A stretch of DNA of 64,000 nucleotides from Prototheca cutis (taxonomy: Eukaryota; Chlorophyta; Trebouxiophyceae; Chlorellales; Chlorellaceae): the NCBI GenBank assembly GCA_002897115.2, contig BCIH01000014.1, positions 59,707 through 123,706 of the forward strand, read 5' to 3'. Every line of letters begins with the position of its first letter. The stretch's first letter is position 1. The notes under the pieces were generated by a model. That model was not told where the DNA came from. It saw nothing but the letters and a program-made list of their open reading frames with translations, and did not search any database. Positions 53,563 through 64,000 of this stretch are shown here, piece after piece. A program made the translations under genes and the position numbers.

Positions 53563-54932
53563 TATCAAGCCCACTTCCCAAATTCACTGAATTTAATAGA
53601 CCGTTGCACTGTGCAAGCCGTGTGGGAGAACACAGGCCTGTTTGCTTCTTGTTCGTGGGAAAAATAACAGTGGGGCTCACGGCAACATGGATGATCGATC
53701 GGTGGTGTGGCAGCCTCGCAATCAATCAATTCCCGTTTCAGCCCTTCCGGCCCTTCCGTGCCGCACCCTCTTGTCCCGCACCACAGAAATGCTTATTTTC
53801 CACCCAGACAACAGTGCATGAACAGTGCTCTGCCAGAATGGACCATGCTTGCGGGCAATCACTCTTCGAAATTCGGGCAAAGTTGAGCCCCGGAGGTCGC
53901 GCCCACTAGACGGCGCGTACCGGCTCGCGCAGTGCTTGTTAACATTAGAAACCAATAGTATGGACCTTCGTATATGATGTGTTACAGCAGTTGGCGCTGT
54001 ATATGTGCACCTGTTTAGGTTTCTCGGTAGGCCGCCTCCAGCCCTCATCCGCGACGGCGGCGGCGGGGCTTCCTAAGGGGGGTTACTGGGAGCCTGGGTC
54101 GTACTCAGTCTGGATCCTCTGAACAAGCGCTTTCTGGGGGGAGTTCCACAAAACAGCTTCCCAACATGCCTACATAGGCATATTAAATGGTGCCTAGTCA
54201 AGGCAACGGAAGTAATGAGCAGTCAATGGCTTGTCGGCAGCTTAGTCTGGGAGCCAGCTTCAAGGTCCACAGTGGGTAGTGCACGGGTCACCACTTGTGC
54301 TTCGACTGTTGCACTGCATGACTCCACGTGTTCTATGTGGCGGCACGCTCAGCTGGTCGGACATGGCGCGGAGTTGCGGCGTGGAAGCGGGCGAACCACC
54401 CAGGTCTGGAAAACCTGGGGCTGACGACTCCCAGTGGCGGCGAAGTGTCGTCCAACTTCAGGTGGTGCTACCTACCACATGGGACACCCTTGTAAGGGGT
54501 TCTGATTAAGTTCTTGAAATCCCCATCCATCAAGTAGGTGTGGGGCATCGACATCGTGAGTATGTGCCCCCTGCGACCTGAATTCATTGTGACGCGGTGC
54601 CCCCCGATCCAGCTGCCATTTCCACACACACACACACGCGTACACCCTGATGCCAGTGAACACAGCGCACACCTAGCAAGATCCCAGGTGCATTCCAAGC
54701 CAAACGCATTTCCAGGCTTGTCTGGCCCAGATACATGACTGGCTGGCAATGGAAGCCGGGCTCCCTCCAGCGCTATACAGCACCATTGCTCACTGTGCTG
54801 TCACCCTCACCACTGCCCCAGGACAGTAAAGCTGCTTGTGCACCAGCAACACAAGTAAGATGCCCTGCTGCATCCATGCGGTGATGGTTACAGAGAAAAC
54901 ACACTTTAAAACGCTGCATGATTCTTTCCAAG
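53563..54932. other. Gene-free 1.4-kb stretch containing repeat copy B
   Basis: Lies between the start of the small membrane protein gene and the 3' end of PLPBP. It holds repeat copy B and a short (CA/CG) stretch near 54626. No convincing gene or RNA was found. Confidence 0.45.
53745..53965. repeat. Unclassified dispersed repeat, copy B
   Basis: Collinear with 46140-46360 in the same orientation at roughly 60 percent identity by eye. Both copies encode a weakly similar minus-strand peptide beginning RRVIA and containing GPFW or APFW, but neither has an intact ORF of interest. Confidence 0.55.
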
Positions 54933-56382
54933 TCATGCTTTTGCGCCATAGTCCCTTGCTCCAAAGACAGAGGAGCCGACTCGAACGCTGGTGGCCCCCA
55001 TGCGGATGGCGGCCTCATAGTCTCCAGACATGCCCATGCTGAGGTGCAGGCTGTCTTCCGCCAGGCCCAGCGCCTTTGCCACGTGTTGCCGACACTCCAC
55101 CAAACAGCTGAAGTTTTCCGGCCGTGATGAATAGTCTGTGTTGATGTCATGTGCCGGAAGTGGTATCAGCGGGCATCAACTTGTACATGCAGCCAGTCTG
55201 CACATGCATGCATTCATGCATGCCTGTTTCAACCACCACAACAGAATACAAAACAGGGAAGAAAGAAGAAGAAAATGATTGGCCCTGCCTTCCTCCACCT
55301 GGCTGGCCGATGGTCATGAGCCCGGCAAGCTTGAGCCCCGGACAGCTGTCCTGGATGTGACGCGACAGCTGCACGCAGGCCTCCCCCGGTTCTACACCGT
55401 ACTTGGTCTCTTCACCACTGGTGTTCACCTGCACCATCACCGCCAACGGCTCCCTTTCTGCAAGTGTGTGGAAGGTCAGATGAGCGGGAGCTATTAATTC
55501 ACAGGTGCGACGGTGCACGATCCTCACAGCCCCTCAGCGCGTCCCCGATCCTCGCAACAGAGAGACATTCCGCCACAATGACGTGCACCCACACCCACCC
55601 ACCCACCCACCCACCCACACACACACACACTGATTGCAATACCCCTCGCAAAAAAGCACAAACATGTACCTTGTGCTAACACAGCAGAACTCAATTTATC
55701 GGCCAGTTTTGGACTGTCAACCGTCTCGATGACTGCAAGGTTCGGCACGGCCCCCAGCAGCGCCTTGACCTTGTTGCTCTGCAGGTGCCCAATAAAGTGC
55801 CAGCGAATGTCCTCGGGGAGCACCGGTGCCTTGTCCACAATCTCCTGCGGGATGTTGGTTGGGTGTCGCTGTGGTCGTTTGTCTTCTGAGAGCGGTTTGG
55901 TGTTTGAAGGCGGAGCTTTGGTCTGTTGGGGCCCTTTTGTTCAAAGTCTGCCTGCAAGGTGAACGCGCCCAGGCAGTCGCACAGTGTGCACAGTGCGAGC
56001 TGGTGCAGCACTGCAAGTGTGTGCTCTGCACCCACCCTTCCCTTGCCTGGACGTAGTTCTCGCCAAAGATGCGTTGGCCGGCGTCGTAGGCTGCACGCAG
56101 CATCTCCGCAGGCTTGGTCTTGCTCACTGCCACCAGGTCCACGTGATGCCTGCCGCCAGAGGCAGCCTGGATCCTGTCCAGGACCTGGAAAGGGCCAGCG
56201 AAGAGGAACAGGAATGACACCAAATATGGCCGGCATGGCCTGCTGTGTGCTAGAAGCCAGCAATCCCAAGGCGTGCATTTCAAACCCACATCCCATGATC
56301 TTGCCTGCTTGAGGTTGGCGGCCACATCAATGTCCTGGGACATGGTGGATGTCCTGTACGCCCGGCAGGCCACACGCAGCAT
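54933..56382 (-). CDS. PLPBP: Pyridoxal phosphate homeostasis protein (PLPBP/YggS family)
   Basis: PLP-binding alanine-racemase-fold protein that buffers vitamin B6 and affects amino-acid metabolism. Five exons: 56305-56382, 56047-56184, 55670-55844, 55299-55457 and 54933-55135 (753 nt, 250 aa). The PLP lysine lies in LVAVSKTKP; other signatures are [47 protein letters not shown] and [13 protein letters not shown], then [13 protein letters not shown]. The first two introns both need GC donors. The chosen start ([12 protein letters not shown]) gives a basic, mitochondrial-type leader; the frame stays open upstream to another ATG at 56442, and an internal ATG at 56343 would give a leaderless form. 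Confidence 0.93.
55586..55630. repeat. (CCCA)n/(CA)n simple repeat in a PLPBP intron
   Basis: Tandem CCCA units followed by CA units; on the sense strand this is a G/T-rich array about 40 nt after the 5' splice site. Confidence 0.9.
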
Positions 56383-56756
56383 CCGCTGCGGAGTGCTCGA
56401 CGGAGGCCTCACCGTCCCTTGCCGGTGGGCGCTCTGGCTGAGCATCGACGAGGCCGTTTGTGCAGAGGTCCTTGCGTTGTGCGGTGAATATTCGCATGGG
56501 GCCAACAGTCGGGGCGTGGGCGTCATGCACACGGATTGGTTTTTGCCTTCTAGGTTCGTGTCGGAAAATGCCCCACCCAAGGGTAGACGGCCTGCACATA
56601 CATCGTCTTGCCATCTCCACTAATGGCCATGGGAAGGCCGCTTGACCTACAGAATCTTCGCCCTAGAATACATTGTCTACATTCATGAATGCCACGTCCC
56701 GCGTGTGATCTGAGGCATTGGAGCAGCAAATTGGCAAGGCATGCGCCAAGCGCCCG
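56383..56756. other. Upstream of PLPBP to the 3' end of CSN8
   Basis: About 370 bp between tandem minus-strand genes. The PLPBP reading frame remains open for much of it, so the PLPBP N-terminus could be longer. No other feature is recognised. Confidence 0.5.
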
Positions 56757-57779
56757 TCAGGCTGCCTCCATGTGGAGGATGTAGCCTGCCAGCCTCTGCA
56801 ACGTCTGTCCGTCAGGCTCGGGCCCATCTTGCAGCGCCGTCGACTCGGGGATGGTCACGACTGAAGTGGGATCGCTGCCGACAACCGCCCAGCCCTGCGC
56901 TGCCGCCGCTGCGTGAAGAGGTGGCATCGCCGGGGGTATGATTGTGATGTGGCAGCTGGAGTACGACTTTGGACAGCCCTGTTCACCATCAAGCATACAT
57001 GGAAGGTGTTCCTTTCTGTAAGAAATCAAGGCCCTTTTGTCCCCACCCACACACGCGCACCTTCTGCCGCCTGTGTGGGCTGGAGGCCTGTTGCCGCTGC
57101 CAGCTGTCCCAGAGGCAGCGTGCGGTAGGCTCGGCTGACCAGCGCCAGGACCCGGCTCCGCAGTCGCTCACCGATGGATTGTGCCAGATCCAGTTCCGGA
57201 CCCACCCAGTCCTGGTGGAGCAGCGGCCAGGTGCCAGCAAAATCGTGCTGCCAGAGGTACTGCAGCAGCCGGAATCCCGTCTGCAGGCGCGCGTCTGCAG
57301 CGGTCACGGCAACCGGGATCCGCTTGTAAAGGAACCGAGCGTCCTCCCTGCAGTGGATGGAAGCGATTCGAGCCTTGACAAACCCGACCCTGTCTCGATG
57401 GCCATCCTTGAAGCACCCGCTGACAACAGAAGCCGCGACAACCTGGCCTGACACGATCACAAGCCACCCATCGCAGGCAAACTGGAGCACCCGTGGCTCC
57501 TTACAGGCGATTCTCGTGGATGAGCAGCATCATGTGCAGTACATGTGGCCATGCTGCGGTTTCAAACTCCTCGGGCGTCTGAAAGATGATGGATCAGTCT
57601 CTGTTGACGGGGGCGCTATGCATCTTCCTGTCTCAAAGGCACTCCCTCAGATCGCACTCCTGCGGCCCGGGACAGGTTCATACCTTGAGCTCCGCCTCAT
57701 CCAGCACCGCTGCCGCAGTCCCTGCTTCCCCAGAAGCTATCAAATTCTCCACTTGTACGATCACACCGTGCATGACCAT
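56757..57779 (-). CDS. CSN8: COP9 signalosome subunit 8
   Basis: Smallest PCI-domain subunit of the COP9 signalosome, which removes NEDD8/RUB1 from cullins. Four exons: 57684-57779, 57505-57578, 57061-57347 and 56757-56908 (609 nt, 202 aa), all GT-AG. Family landmarks are DARFLYKRIP, LLQYLWQHDFAGTW, and a winged-helix segment with LVSRAYRTLPLGQLAAATGL, then AAAQGWAVV before the C-terminal tail. Length matches CSN8 of plants and animals. It is functionally linked to the FBXO9-like SCF component about 12 kb away, since CSN regulates SCF ligases, but co-location is probably incidental. Confidence 0.9.
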
Positions 57780-58844
57780 GGTCCTGGTCCGGGCCTCGCA
57801 CACCCAGCACCCCTCGCGCAGGCCAAAGTGATCCCCCGCTAAGCTGGAACCATCGCACGAGCATAAAGCTGTTGCAGATATATTATTATTGTATTCTATT
57901 GATTTGGGTCACTTCTCAGTCGAGCTATGTACAAAGCATGGCCCCAGGCATGCTCCACTGTGTGACCCATGTTTTTTTGGGCCGCATGCTGGACCAGAGC
58001 GCAGTGTGTCCCTTTTGGTGGCACATTGGCACGCATCCATAGCAAGTCAACCCTGCACACTGCAGTCGGATCCCAACAGTACTCGGTCACAAATGCATGC
58101 CCAAACGTAAGCAAAGAAGGTGCAAGTGGCTCGAGATGCACAACCAAACAAAGGTCAGGGTAGTTCGCCGGAAATGCTCGGTGTCGTACGGCGCAACCAG
58201 TCTTCGTGCGGTTTCACCCAGGACGAATGGCGCACCTGAGCCTTTGTAACGAACAACGAAATATGTCGACATGTAATTTACTCACTATACATGTTGCAAC
58301 TGAGAGCCCTGGACCTGGGCCCATGGTTTCAGCGGCATGTCTGGCTCCGAACTGTCGGACGGGCTTCCCGCCAAAGTTGAGCATCGATTGCATGGGGTAC
58401 ATCAAAGGGCCCAAACGCCGAGATCTGGCATCCCCTTTTAACTACGTATGTTGTAATTGCCTTCTAGGTCGCCGAATGTCTGGGACAGAGACACGCGCCG
58501 GCTCTGGGGTCCAACGGCATCTGCTTGGCAGGTGCTCATGCCTGACGGACCACATCACGTTGTGCCGTTCGTTGTCGTCAGTCGGACAAGTCTGGCGGAA
58601 GCATTCCCCCAGGGACGTGCGCTGCCGGCGTACTTGAGAGAGACATTTTGAAATGCGGAATGCATATGTGCCATGAGTACATGATATGAGTGGATAGAGG
58701 GAGTTAGAGAGACGACTTTTGAGTTGAAACGAGAGCGGCAGGTAGCACTTCCAGTCCCGGGCCTGGCCCGGTCGCTGCGTGGCGAGTCATTGCGACACCG
58801 CGTCTCCTCTCGTCTGCAAGCGGACTCGTGCATGTGAGTCGCTT
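57780..58844. other. Divergent intergenic region, CSN8 to RhoGAP-like gene
   Basis: About 1.07 kb between head-to-head genes. Several short open frames on both strands lack family resemblance. It must hold the CSN8 promoter; the RhoGAP-like gene may have an additional 5' exon here. Confidence 0.45.
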
Positions 58845-60366
58845 ATGACGTGTGAGTTTGCGGTGCTCGATGCGCGCATTTGCGTCGGGTGTGGCTCGTG
58901 CGACTCCCTCCGAACGGTGGTCGACGGGACTCTGGAAGGACATGCGGCAGGCGACATTCGAGGCCGTAACATTCGACGCACTGATTCCCAACGTGCAGAT
59001 CGTCTGATCGCGGGTACCATGGCACAGAATTACGCCTTGAAAGACTGCGTGGCGTGGTTGTCGGAGCACGCCCTTCACCGTCAGGATTTGTTCACCAGCG
59101 CTGGCGTGCCGGACTGCACGCGGTTGCTGTCCCTTCGGCGGTCCTACGACAAGGGCAGCAGGACGCTGCGGAGGCATGAGAATGGCATGGACGCCATGAC
59201 GGTGCGTGAGAGCGCGTGTTGCGCTGCGATTGGGGAATGGGGAATCTTGTTCTGCGTGGCGGGAGTCGTGAAGGTTGTTGCGGCGCAGCGGGGCCCTTCG
59301 TGGGGGGCCTCAGCGGCTGAATACCTGGGCAGACTTTTATTCTCAAGTGGTATCGGCAACGGCCCTCATTTCCTTCATCTTTTCGTACCAGGTGGCCAAC
59401 TTCCTGCTGCTCTGGCTCAGCAGCCTGCCCGAGCCATTGTTTGGGAAGGACGCAAGGGAGAAGCTGCTGGCGGACGTCGGCCCGGAGCAGCCCAGCCCTC
59501 GTGCCACGACGCTGCGTGAGGTCCTCGACTCCCTGTCTCCTCGCGAGATGGGGCGGGTGTTCACGCTGTTTGAGTTCCTTCACCATCACTGGGTGAACCA
59601 GGACGACCGGGCACGGAGTCTGCAGCAAATGGCCTTTTTGTTTGGGCCCATGCTGTTCAACACGACTGGAGCAGCAGGGATGAGCGGTGGCGACTCAGCG
59701 GTCGACGGAGACGTGGCAGTTGATGGCACGCCAAGGCCTCGACCTGCGGCGACGGAGGAGGAAGTCACGCTCGCCGGCGCCACAGCCTTTCTCATCTCCA
59801 ACTTTCGTGCGCTGTTCATGCAGCCGTCGAGCCTGGAACGCTGGCGTGAGGACGGCCTGGATGATGTGCCCGAGAGGCCATTTGAGGAGCCCGAGCAGGA
59901 CGGTGCACAGGCCGAGGCCGTGGCATCAGAAGCAAGTCAACGCACGAGCGAGTACAGCCCCGAGGCAGCGAGCGCCTGCATCCTTGCGCACGCGCTGGCT
60001 CCCCCCTCGTCGCCGAGCCACCGCTTTCCCTTGCTCACGTGCTGCTCCAGCTGCTCTGAGGACGAAGAGCTGGGCCGCTGCCTGGACTCGCTGCTCGGCC
60101 AGCTCATCGCCGAGTATGTCGCCCCGGGGTCGGGGGCCAAGCTCCAGCCCGGGTCGCCCACCGATGTCCTGGTCGTCGGGGGCTGTGGTGGCCCAGCCGA
60201 GGGTGATGACCCCCTGGAGCGTCTGCTATCCGGCAGCACCTCTGGCGAGTGCAAAGTCGTTGGTGATGACGACGATGCCGATGATGTCAGCACTCCCGTG
60301 CCTGGGTCACCAGCCTCGCCAACAAATCGCTGGATTAATCTCCGGGTGCGCACCGTGCCCTTGTGA
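58845..60366 (+). CDS. RhoGAP-like protein with a degenerate arginine-finger position
   Basis: Two exons, 58845-59201 and 59392-60366 (1332 nt, 443 aa). The RhoGAP fold spans about residues 60-240: KDCVAWLSEHALHRQDLF, then across the splice junction VANFLLLWLSSLPEPLFG, then MGRVFTLFEFLHHHW and MAFLFGPMLF, in the spacing of RhoGAP helices. The segment that normally reads GIFR-x-SG is DLFTSAG (59085-59105), with Thr replacing the arginine finger. GTPase activation is therefore doubtful; binding without catalysis is possible. The C-terminal ~200 residues are acidic and low-complexity. The N-terminal ~55 residues before the domain are uncertain, and an upstream exon is possible. Confidence 0.72.
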
Positions 60367-61184
60367 GCGAGCATCCTGTTGATGCTCTTTTTGCCTGCGC
60401 TTTCCCTTTTGTGTCTGCACATTTCACGGGCTTCCCCCCTTTGTCTTGCTCGGTGGTGAGGGAGCCAAACCCTTTGGTCCCCCCCCCCCCCCCCCCCCCC
60501 CGCTCGCTCAAGAGAAGGTAGTCCGCCCTGCACATCATTTGACAATCAAATCCTGTGCACCTGCCATGCACACAATTGTCCTTGTCCATCACACTTCTGC
60601 GTTTTCTTGGTCGGCCGGGGTTCAACCCCCTGGGCGTTGGATCGCCCTTCAAAGGGCCCTAGCCAATCATTATGAGCGTGGACATGCGACCGTGGGATGC
60701 CGGGGCCATTTCCCGACGCCCACCTCTATCCGCAGGCCCGTTTGGCACCTTGACAAGCATGCGCCGGCACCCGGTGCCGCACCATTTCATAGGAGAGCAG
60801 TCTGCATGTTCCCATCCCCGTTCTTTCGTGCACCCTAAGAGGGCCTTGGATACCAGGATACTTTCTGCGCTTGAACACTCACTCCTGAGAGGTGTAATGC
60901 AATGAATCCACACACACTCGCGCTTGCAGGAGAGAGTTAAGCTACGAACCATGATGTCCATGGCAGCCCCTGGGCGGGTGGGTGGGTGGGTGGGAGCCAC
61001 TTGGTCTCCAGTCCAAGAGCGGGGCTCAGCTCGGTCTCCTCGGAAAAGGTGTATGGCCTCGGATGTGTCCGTGCAGGATTCATGGCAATGCTGGGCAACA
61101 TGCGTAAGAGTAGTCACGATATAGGGGGATGAATTTCCTTTTTTTTGGTTCCCATCTATAGGCCAGGGGTGCCAGGGCATGCTC
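60367..61184. other. Convergent intergenic region with a poly-C run
   Basis: About 820 bp between two 3' ends. It contains 23 C bases at 60479-60501, 113 nt after the RhoGAP-like stop codon, probably in its 3' UTR. Nothing else is recognised. Confidence 0.5.
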
Positions 61185-64000
61185 CTACAGGCAAAAGGGC
61201 AGGCCCTGGATGCACGGTGCCAGGTCAGCGGCGGGCATGAGGCGCCCGGATCTGACCCAGGTCGCGGTCCGGGGCCACTCTACAAATGGCAGCCGGTCAA
61301 CGCCTTGACTAGCACCGCCACCATTGCTGGACACGCCAAACTCCTCCAGCCGCTCCTGCAGCGCGACCGTACGCTCCTGCACAGGAAGAGGGTGTTTGAG
61401 AAGACAACTCTAGGTCTCGGGTCGTGTGGAGGGTGATCTGGGTGTTGTGATGACAGCGGGAGCAGGGTCCTTGTTCATGGCACCAGGGAAAAAACTGCCT
61501 CGCTTAGCCCAGGCCTCCAACAGAATTGTTTGCTCATCACCCCCGCCTCCTGCCAGGTGGCCAGACGAACAGACATGCGACACAGAGATTTAAAACCCAC
61601 GCACCCGCTGGCGATGCAGCGCTGGCTCGTCCAGGAACCGCGCCGCCAGGGCTCTATCACACACTGCTTCGCACAGCTCCGGTGGCTGCAGTGGCACACC
61701 CAGCCTCACGCTCAGCAGGAGCCAGCCAGTCTCGGGCGTCTGGGGGGTGGGATATGGTTGATGGCGACGATGATGATGGGGAGGACGATGCGTCATAACA
61801 GGACAGAGAGGGAGAGCAGTCTGGCGTTGCCATGCCGAGTGCCACGAGGGTAGATGTGCCCCTCCCTTCGGACCTTGACAAAGCAGAGGCTGCCCAGCTG
61901 TCCTGCGAGGCCTAGGCGGTGGAGTGCCGCCACAAAGTCCCCGTCGACGGGAATATCCCTCGTCTCCACAGCCTTGTCCGGTCCACGCAGCACAAATCCA
62001 TGCAGGAGGTCTTCTTTGAACGTGGATCCAAGGGTTCTGGTTTCGTAGCTGCCACCGCCTTGACCAGTCACGGTCTGGTTGTCGGCAGTGCCAGCTCCAC
62101 CACTGTCCCGTGGCAGAGTTCCAGCAGCCTGTGGCACCCGCCCACCAGTGAGACTGGGCACGAGGCGCAAAGACCCCAGCCTTGCCTGCACGGCATCGGG
62201 CTCCTCCTCGTCGACCTCAGGGTTGCCTGCTGTTGACGAGGTCCCTTGGCGAGGTGCTGCTGTGTTCCCTGAGGCACCACCAACGCCATCACCAGGAGAG
62301 ACGGCCACCGCGGCAACGCCGTCTGCGCTGGTGCTGCTGCGTTCGCCTGCTCCCACGGATGCCCAGCTGGAAGGCACGCTGGGTGCTCGGGCCCACACGG
62401 GACTGGATGTCTCTTCCTGAGCGCCGGCGCCCTGACCCAGCCGGACAGCGGTCGTCTCCTCGCCCAGGAGCTCGGTTGCATCAAAGTCGGCCCAGCCGTC
62501 AGCAGAATCTGTCACTTGAGAACCACTCGCCGTCCGCGTGCCCGCTGGCATGGCCAGGGACAACTCGGCCGTGCTCCCAAGCTCCGCATTAGGATCGATT
62601 GCATTGCCGGCCGCCGCTGGGGCAAGTTGGTCGCCAGGCAGCGCCGCCTCCACAATCTCCATCACCTGTTTTGACGAGGTGGATTGTTGTTGGGTCATTT
62701 GAATGGTACATGCATATGTTTACACACATGCGTGCATGGACGCACCTCGTCCCCCCTCTCCCCCCCCGCAACACCTACCTGGGACAGCTGTTGGAGGGTG
62801 ATTACGTCAGACGGTATCTCCTGTACCCAGGTGATGGGCTGCACGAGCAGTGCGGCGTGGGAGGTGGCTTCGTTGAGCGCTGCAAGCAGCCCCCCACGGG
62901 GTGCAACCAGTGGCGGTGGAGCATGGGCCCCAGGGTCGCGCTCCCAGGGCCACAGCAGAGCGCCAGCAGACCTCGCCAGCGCTGGCGGCAACCGCCGTAG
63001 CTGGCAGCCCGCGGGCAGGACCAGTGCGGCAGGCGTGGGGGCGAGTTCCTTCGCGACCAGGACCTGGAGCCAGGGCGTGCAGGCCGCAGGCGTGGGCCCA
63101 TAGGTCACGGGCCCCGGGCCACGCAGAGTCACGGGCAATGGGGGGAAGGGCAGGCCTGCTACGGGGAGCATGGCAGCGTACGATGCCGCCAGGATGCGCT
63201 GCGCCGCGCCTGGGTCAAGTGCACCGATGCTCTCTTTTCTTATCAGTTCTAGGGTTTTCTCGGCGCCCGCGGCCACGCGAGCGGCGGCCATCAGTGCCGC
63301 CAGCGCGCGGGCATACCCAGCCAGATTCCTCATTTCTCCTTCGAAATCCGCACCAAGCGCGGCGCTGGCACCCAGTTCGCGCTCGAGCTCCGCGACGGAC
63401 GCGGCGCCGCTGACTCGGCCGCCCTCAAACAGCGTCACGCTGTGCCGCTTGCAGGCCGGGGTCAACGCGCCCATCATCAGGTACCCCGTCACCTCGCTGT
63501 CCACGACAATACCCACCGCCGACGCAGCGCTTGCCGCCGCCGTCCGCGGCATGGGTGGCATGCCAAAGGCACTGCTGTTATGAATGGATGCGGACGGCGG
63601 GATGCTGCCGTGGGCCGAGGTTGATGAAGACGCTCCGCCGCCCTGAGAGTTGTCCCCCTGAACCGAGCCGGCATTCGCTGTTGACCATGCGGCGAGGTCA
63701 GCGCCGCTGCTGTTGGCACTCCCACCTGCCGCATGCGACATTGCTGCTGCCATGAGAGGTGAGGGATGCAAACCCCCGCTCCCATTACCAGTCCCAACCC
63801 ACCCATGCTCGGCCCCCTCGGTAGTCGTCACGGCGCGGGAGGCGCCGCCAAGCACAAAAGGCTCTGACAGCGACTCCCGGGGCGACGGTCCGTCCCGAGG
63901 GGACGCGAGTGAGGCGCCTGCATCAGCACCCGCTGTCGTGTCCACCAGTTTCTTGCAGAATCCGAGGCGACAGGCGACCGAGATGGCGACACGCAGGGTG
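61185..64000 (-). CDS. FAM91A1: FAM91 family protein, C-terminal part (gene runs off the window)
   Basis: FAM91A1 works with TBC1D23 and the WDR11 complex to capture endosome-derived vesicles at golgins on the trans-Golgi network. Visible exons: 62779-64000 (open at the window edge), 61874-62665, 61605-61739 and 61185-61376, all phase 0 with GT-AG introns. Family landmarks: ISVACRLGFCKK at the edge, VVDSEVTGYLMMGALTP, CKRHSVTLFEGGRVSG, LPPALARSAGALLWPWE, AALNEATSHAALLVQPI, and a C-terminal LSVRLGVPLQPPELCEAV. Two long Ser/Gly/Ala-rich insertions interrupt the conserved blocks. The N-terminal FAM91 domain is expected beyond 64000. Confidence 0.85.

Noticed and set aside
60600..60660. tRNA-like GGTTCAACCCC segment
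   Set aside because: No matching acceptor, D or anticodon arms could be drawn.

Overview
The window is nuclear DNA of a photosynthetic eukaryote, most likely a green alga (Chlorophyta). Nearly every gene is split by spliceosomal introns. Several products are plant-type: a subgroup IVc-like bHLH factor, a small plastid-envelope-like protein, a single-domain rhodanese protein of the plant STR8 type, and a methionyl-tRNA synthetase with a C-terminal EMAPII domain. The DNA is GC-rich, and the introns carry long poly-G, poly-C and (CA)n tracts, some of them unresolved as runs of N. I cannot name the genus.

Layout. 0.2-2.5 kb: cytosolic malate dehydrogenase (-). 4.0-5.3 kb: bHLH factor (+). 5.5-8.6 kb: serine palmitoyltransferase LCB1 (-), divergent from exportin-1 (9.1-15.2 kb, +). 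15.5-20.1 kb: ARM-repeat/TKL kinase fusion (-). 21.6-23.5 kb: aldo-keto reductase (+). 24.3-28.4 kb: methionyl-tRNA synthetase (-). 28.9-29.8 kb: G-patch protein (+). 30.0-32.7 kb: dolichol kinase (-). 33.1-36.0 kb: purple acid phosphatase (+). 36.5-37.9 kb: GhrA-type 2-oxoacid reductase (+). 38.1-39.7 kb: RAD51B-like recombinase (-). 40.3-41.0 kb: small plastid-envelope-like protein (-). 41.6-43.2 kb: inositol monophosphatase-like phosphatase (+). 43.6-45.1 kb: FBXO9-like F-box protein (+). 45.4-45.9 kb: small secreted ShKT protein (+). 46-48 kb: a gene-poor block with a Fanzor/TnpB-like zinc-ribbon fragment (+) and unresolved minus-strand coding-like sequence. 48.3-50.6 kb: rhodanese protein (+). 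51.1-52.7 kb: MAF1 (+). 53.2-53.6 kb: small membrane protein (-). 54.9-56.4 kb: PLP-binding protein PLPBP/YggS (-). 56.8-57.8 kb: COP9 signalosome subunit 8 (-). 58.8-60.4 kb: RhoGAP-like protein (+). 61.2 kb to the window edge: C-terminal part of a FAM91 protein (-).

This is mostly a housekeeping region with no operon-like logic. I rebuilt exon structures by joining frames at splice sites and checking that codon phases close. Exportin-1 comes out at 1071 residues and the RAD51B, CSN8, PLPBP, MAF1 and IMPase models at normal family lengths, which supports the models.

The most notable signals are: (1) a Fanzor/TnpB-type zinc ribbon with the RuvC-III motif at 47.6-47.8 kb; (2) about a dozen introns that need GC-AG splice sites, roughly a tenth of the introns modelled; (3) long poly-G runs that sit on the sense strand just downstream of 5' splice sites; (4) an exportin-1 with Thr at the leptomycin-B cysteine position; (5) a RhoGAP-like domain without its arginine finger; (6) two diverged copies of an unclassified repeat; and (7) a possible 9-nt micro-exon.
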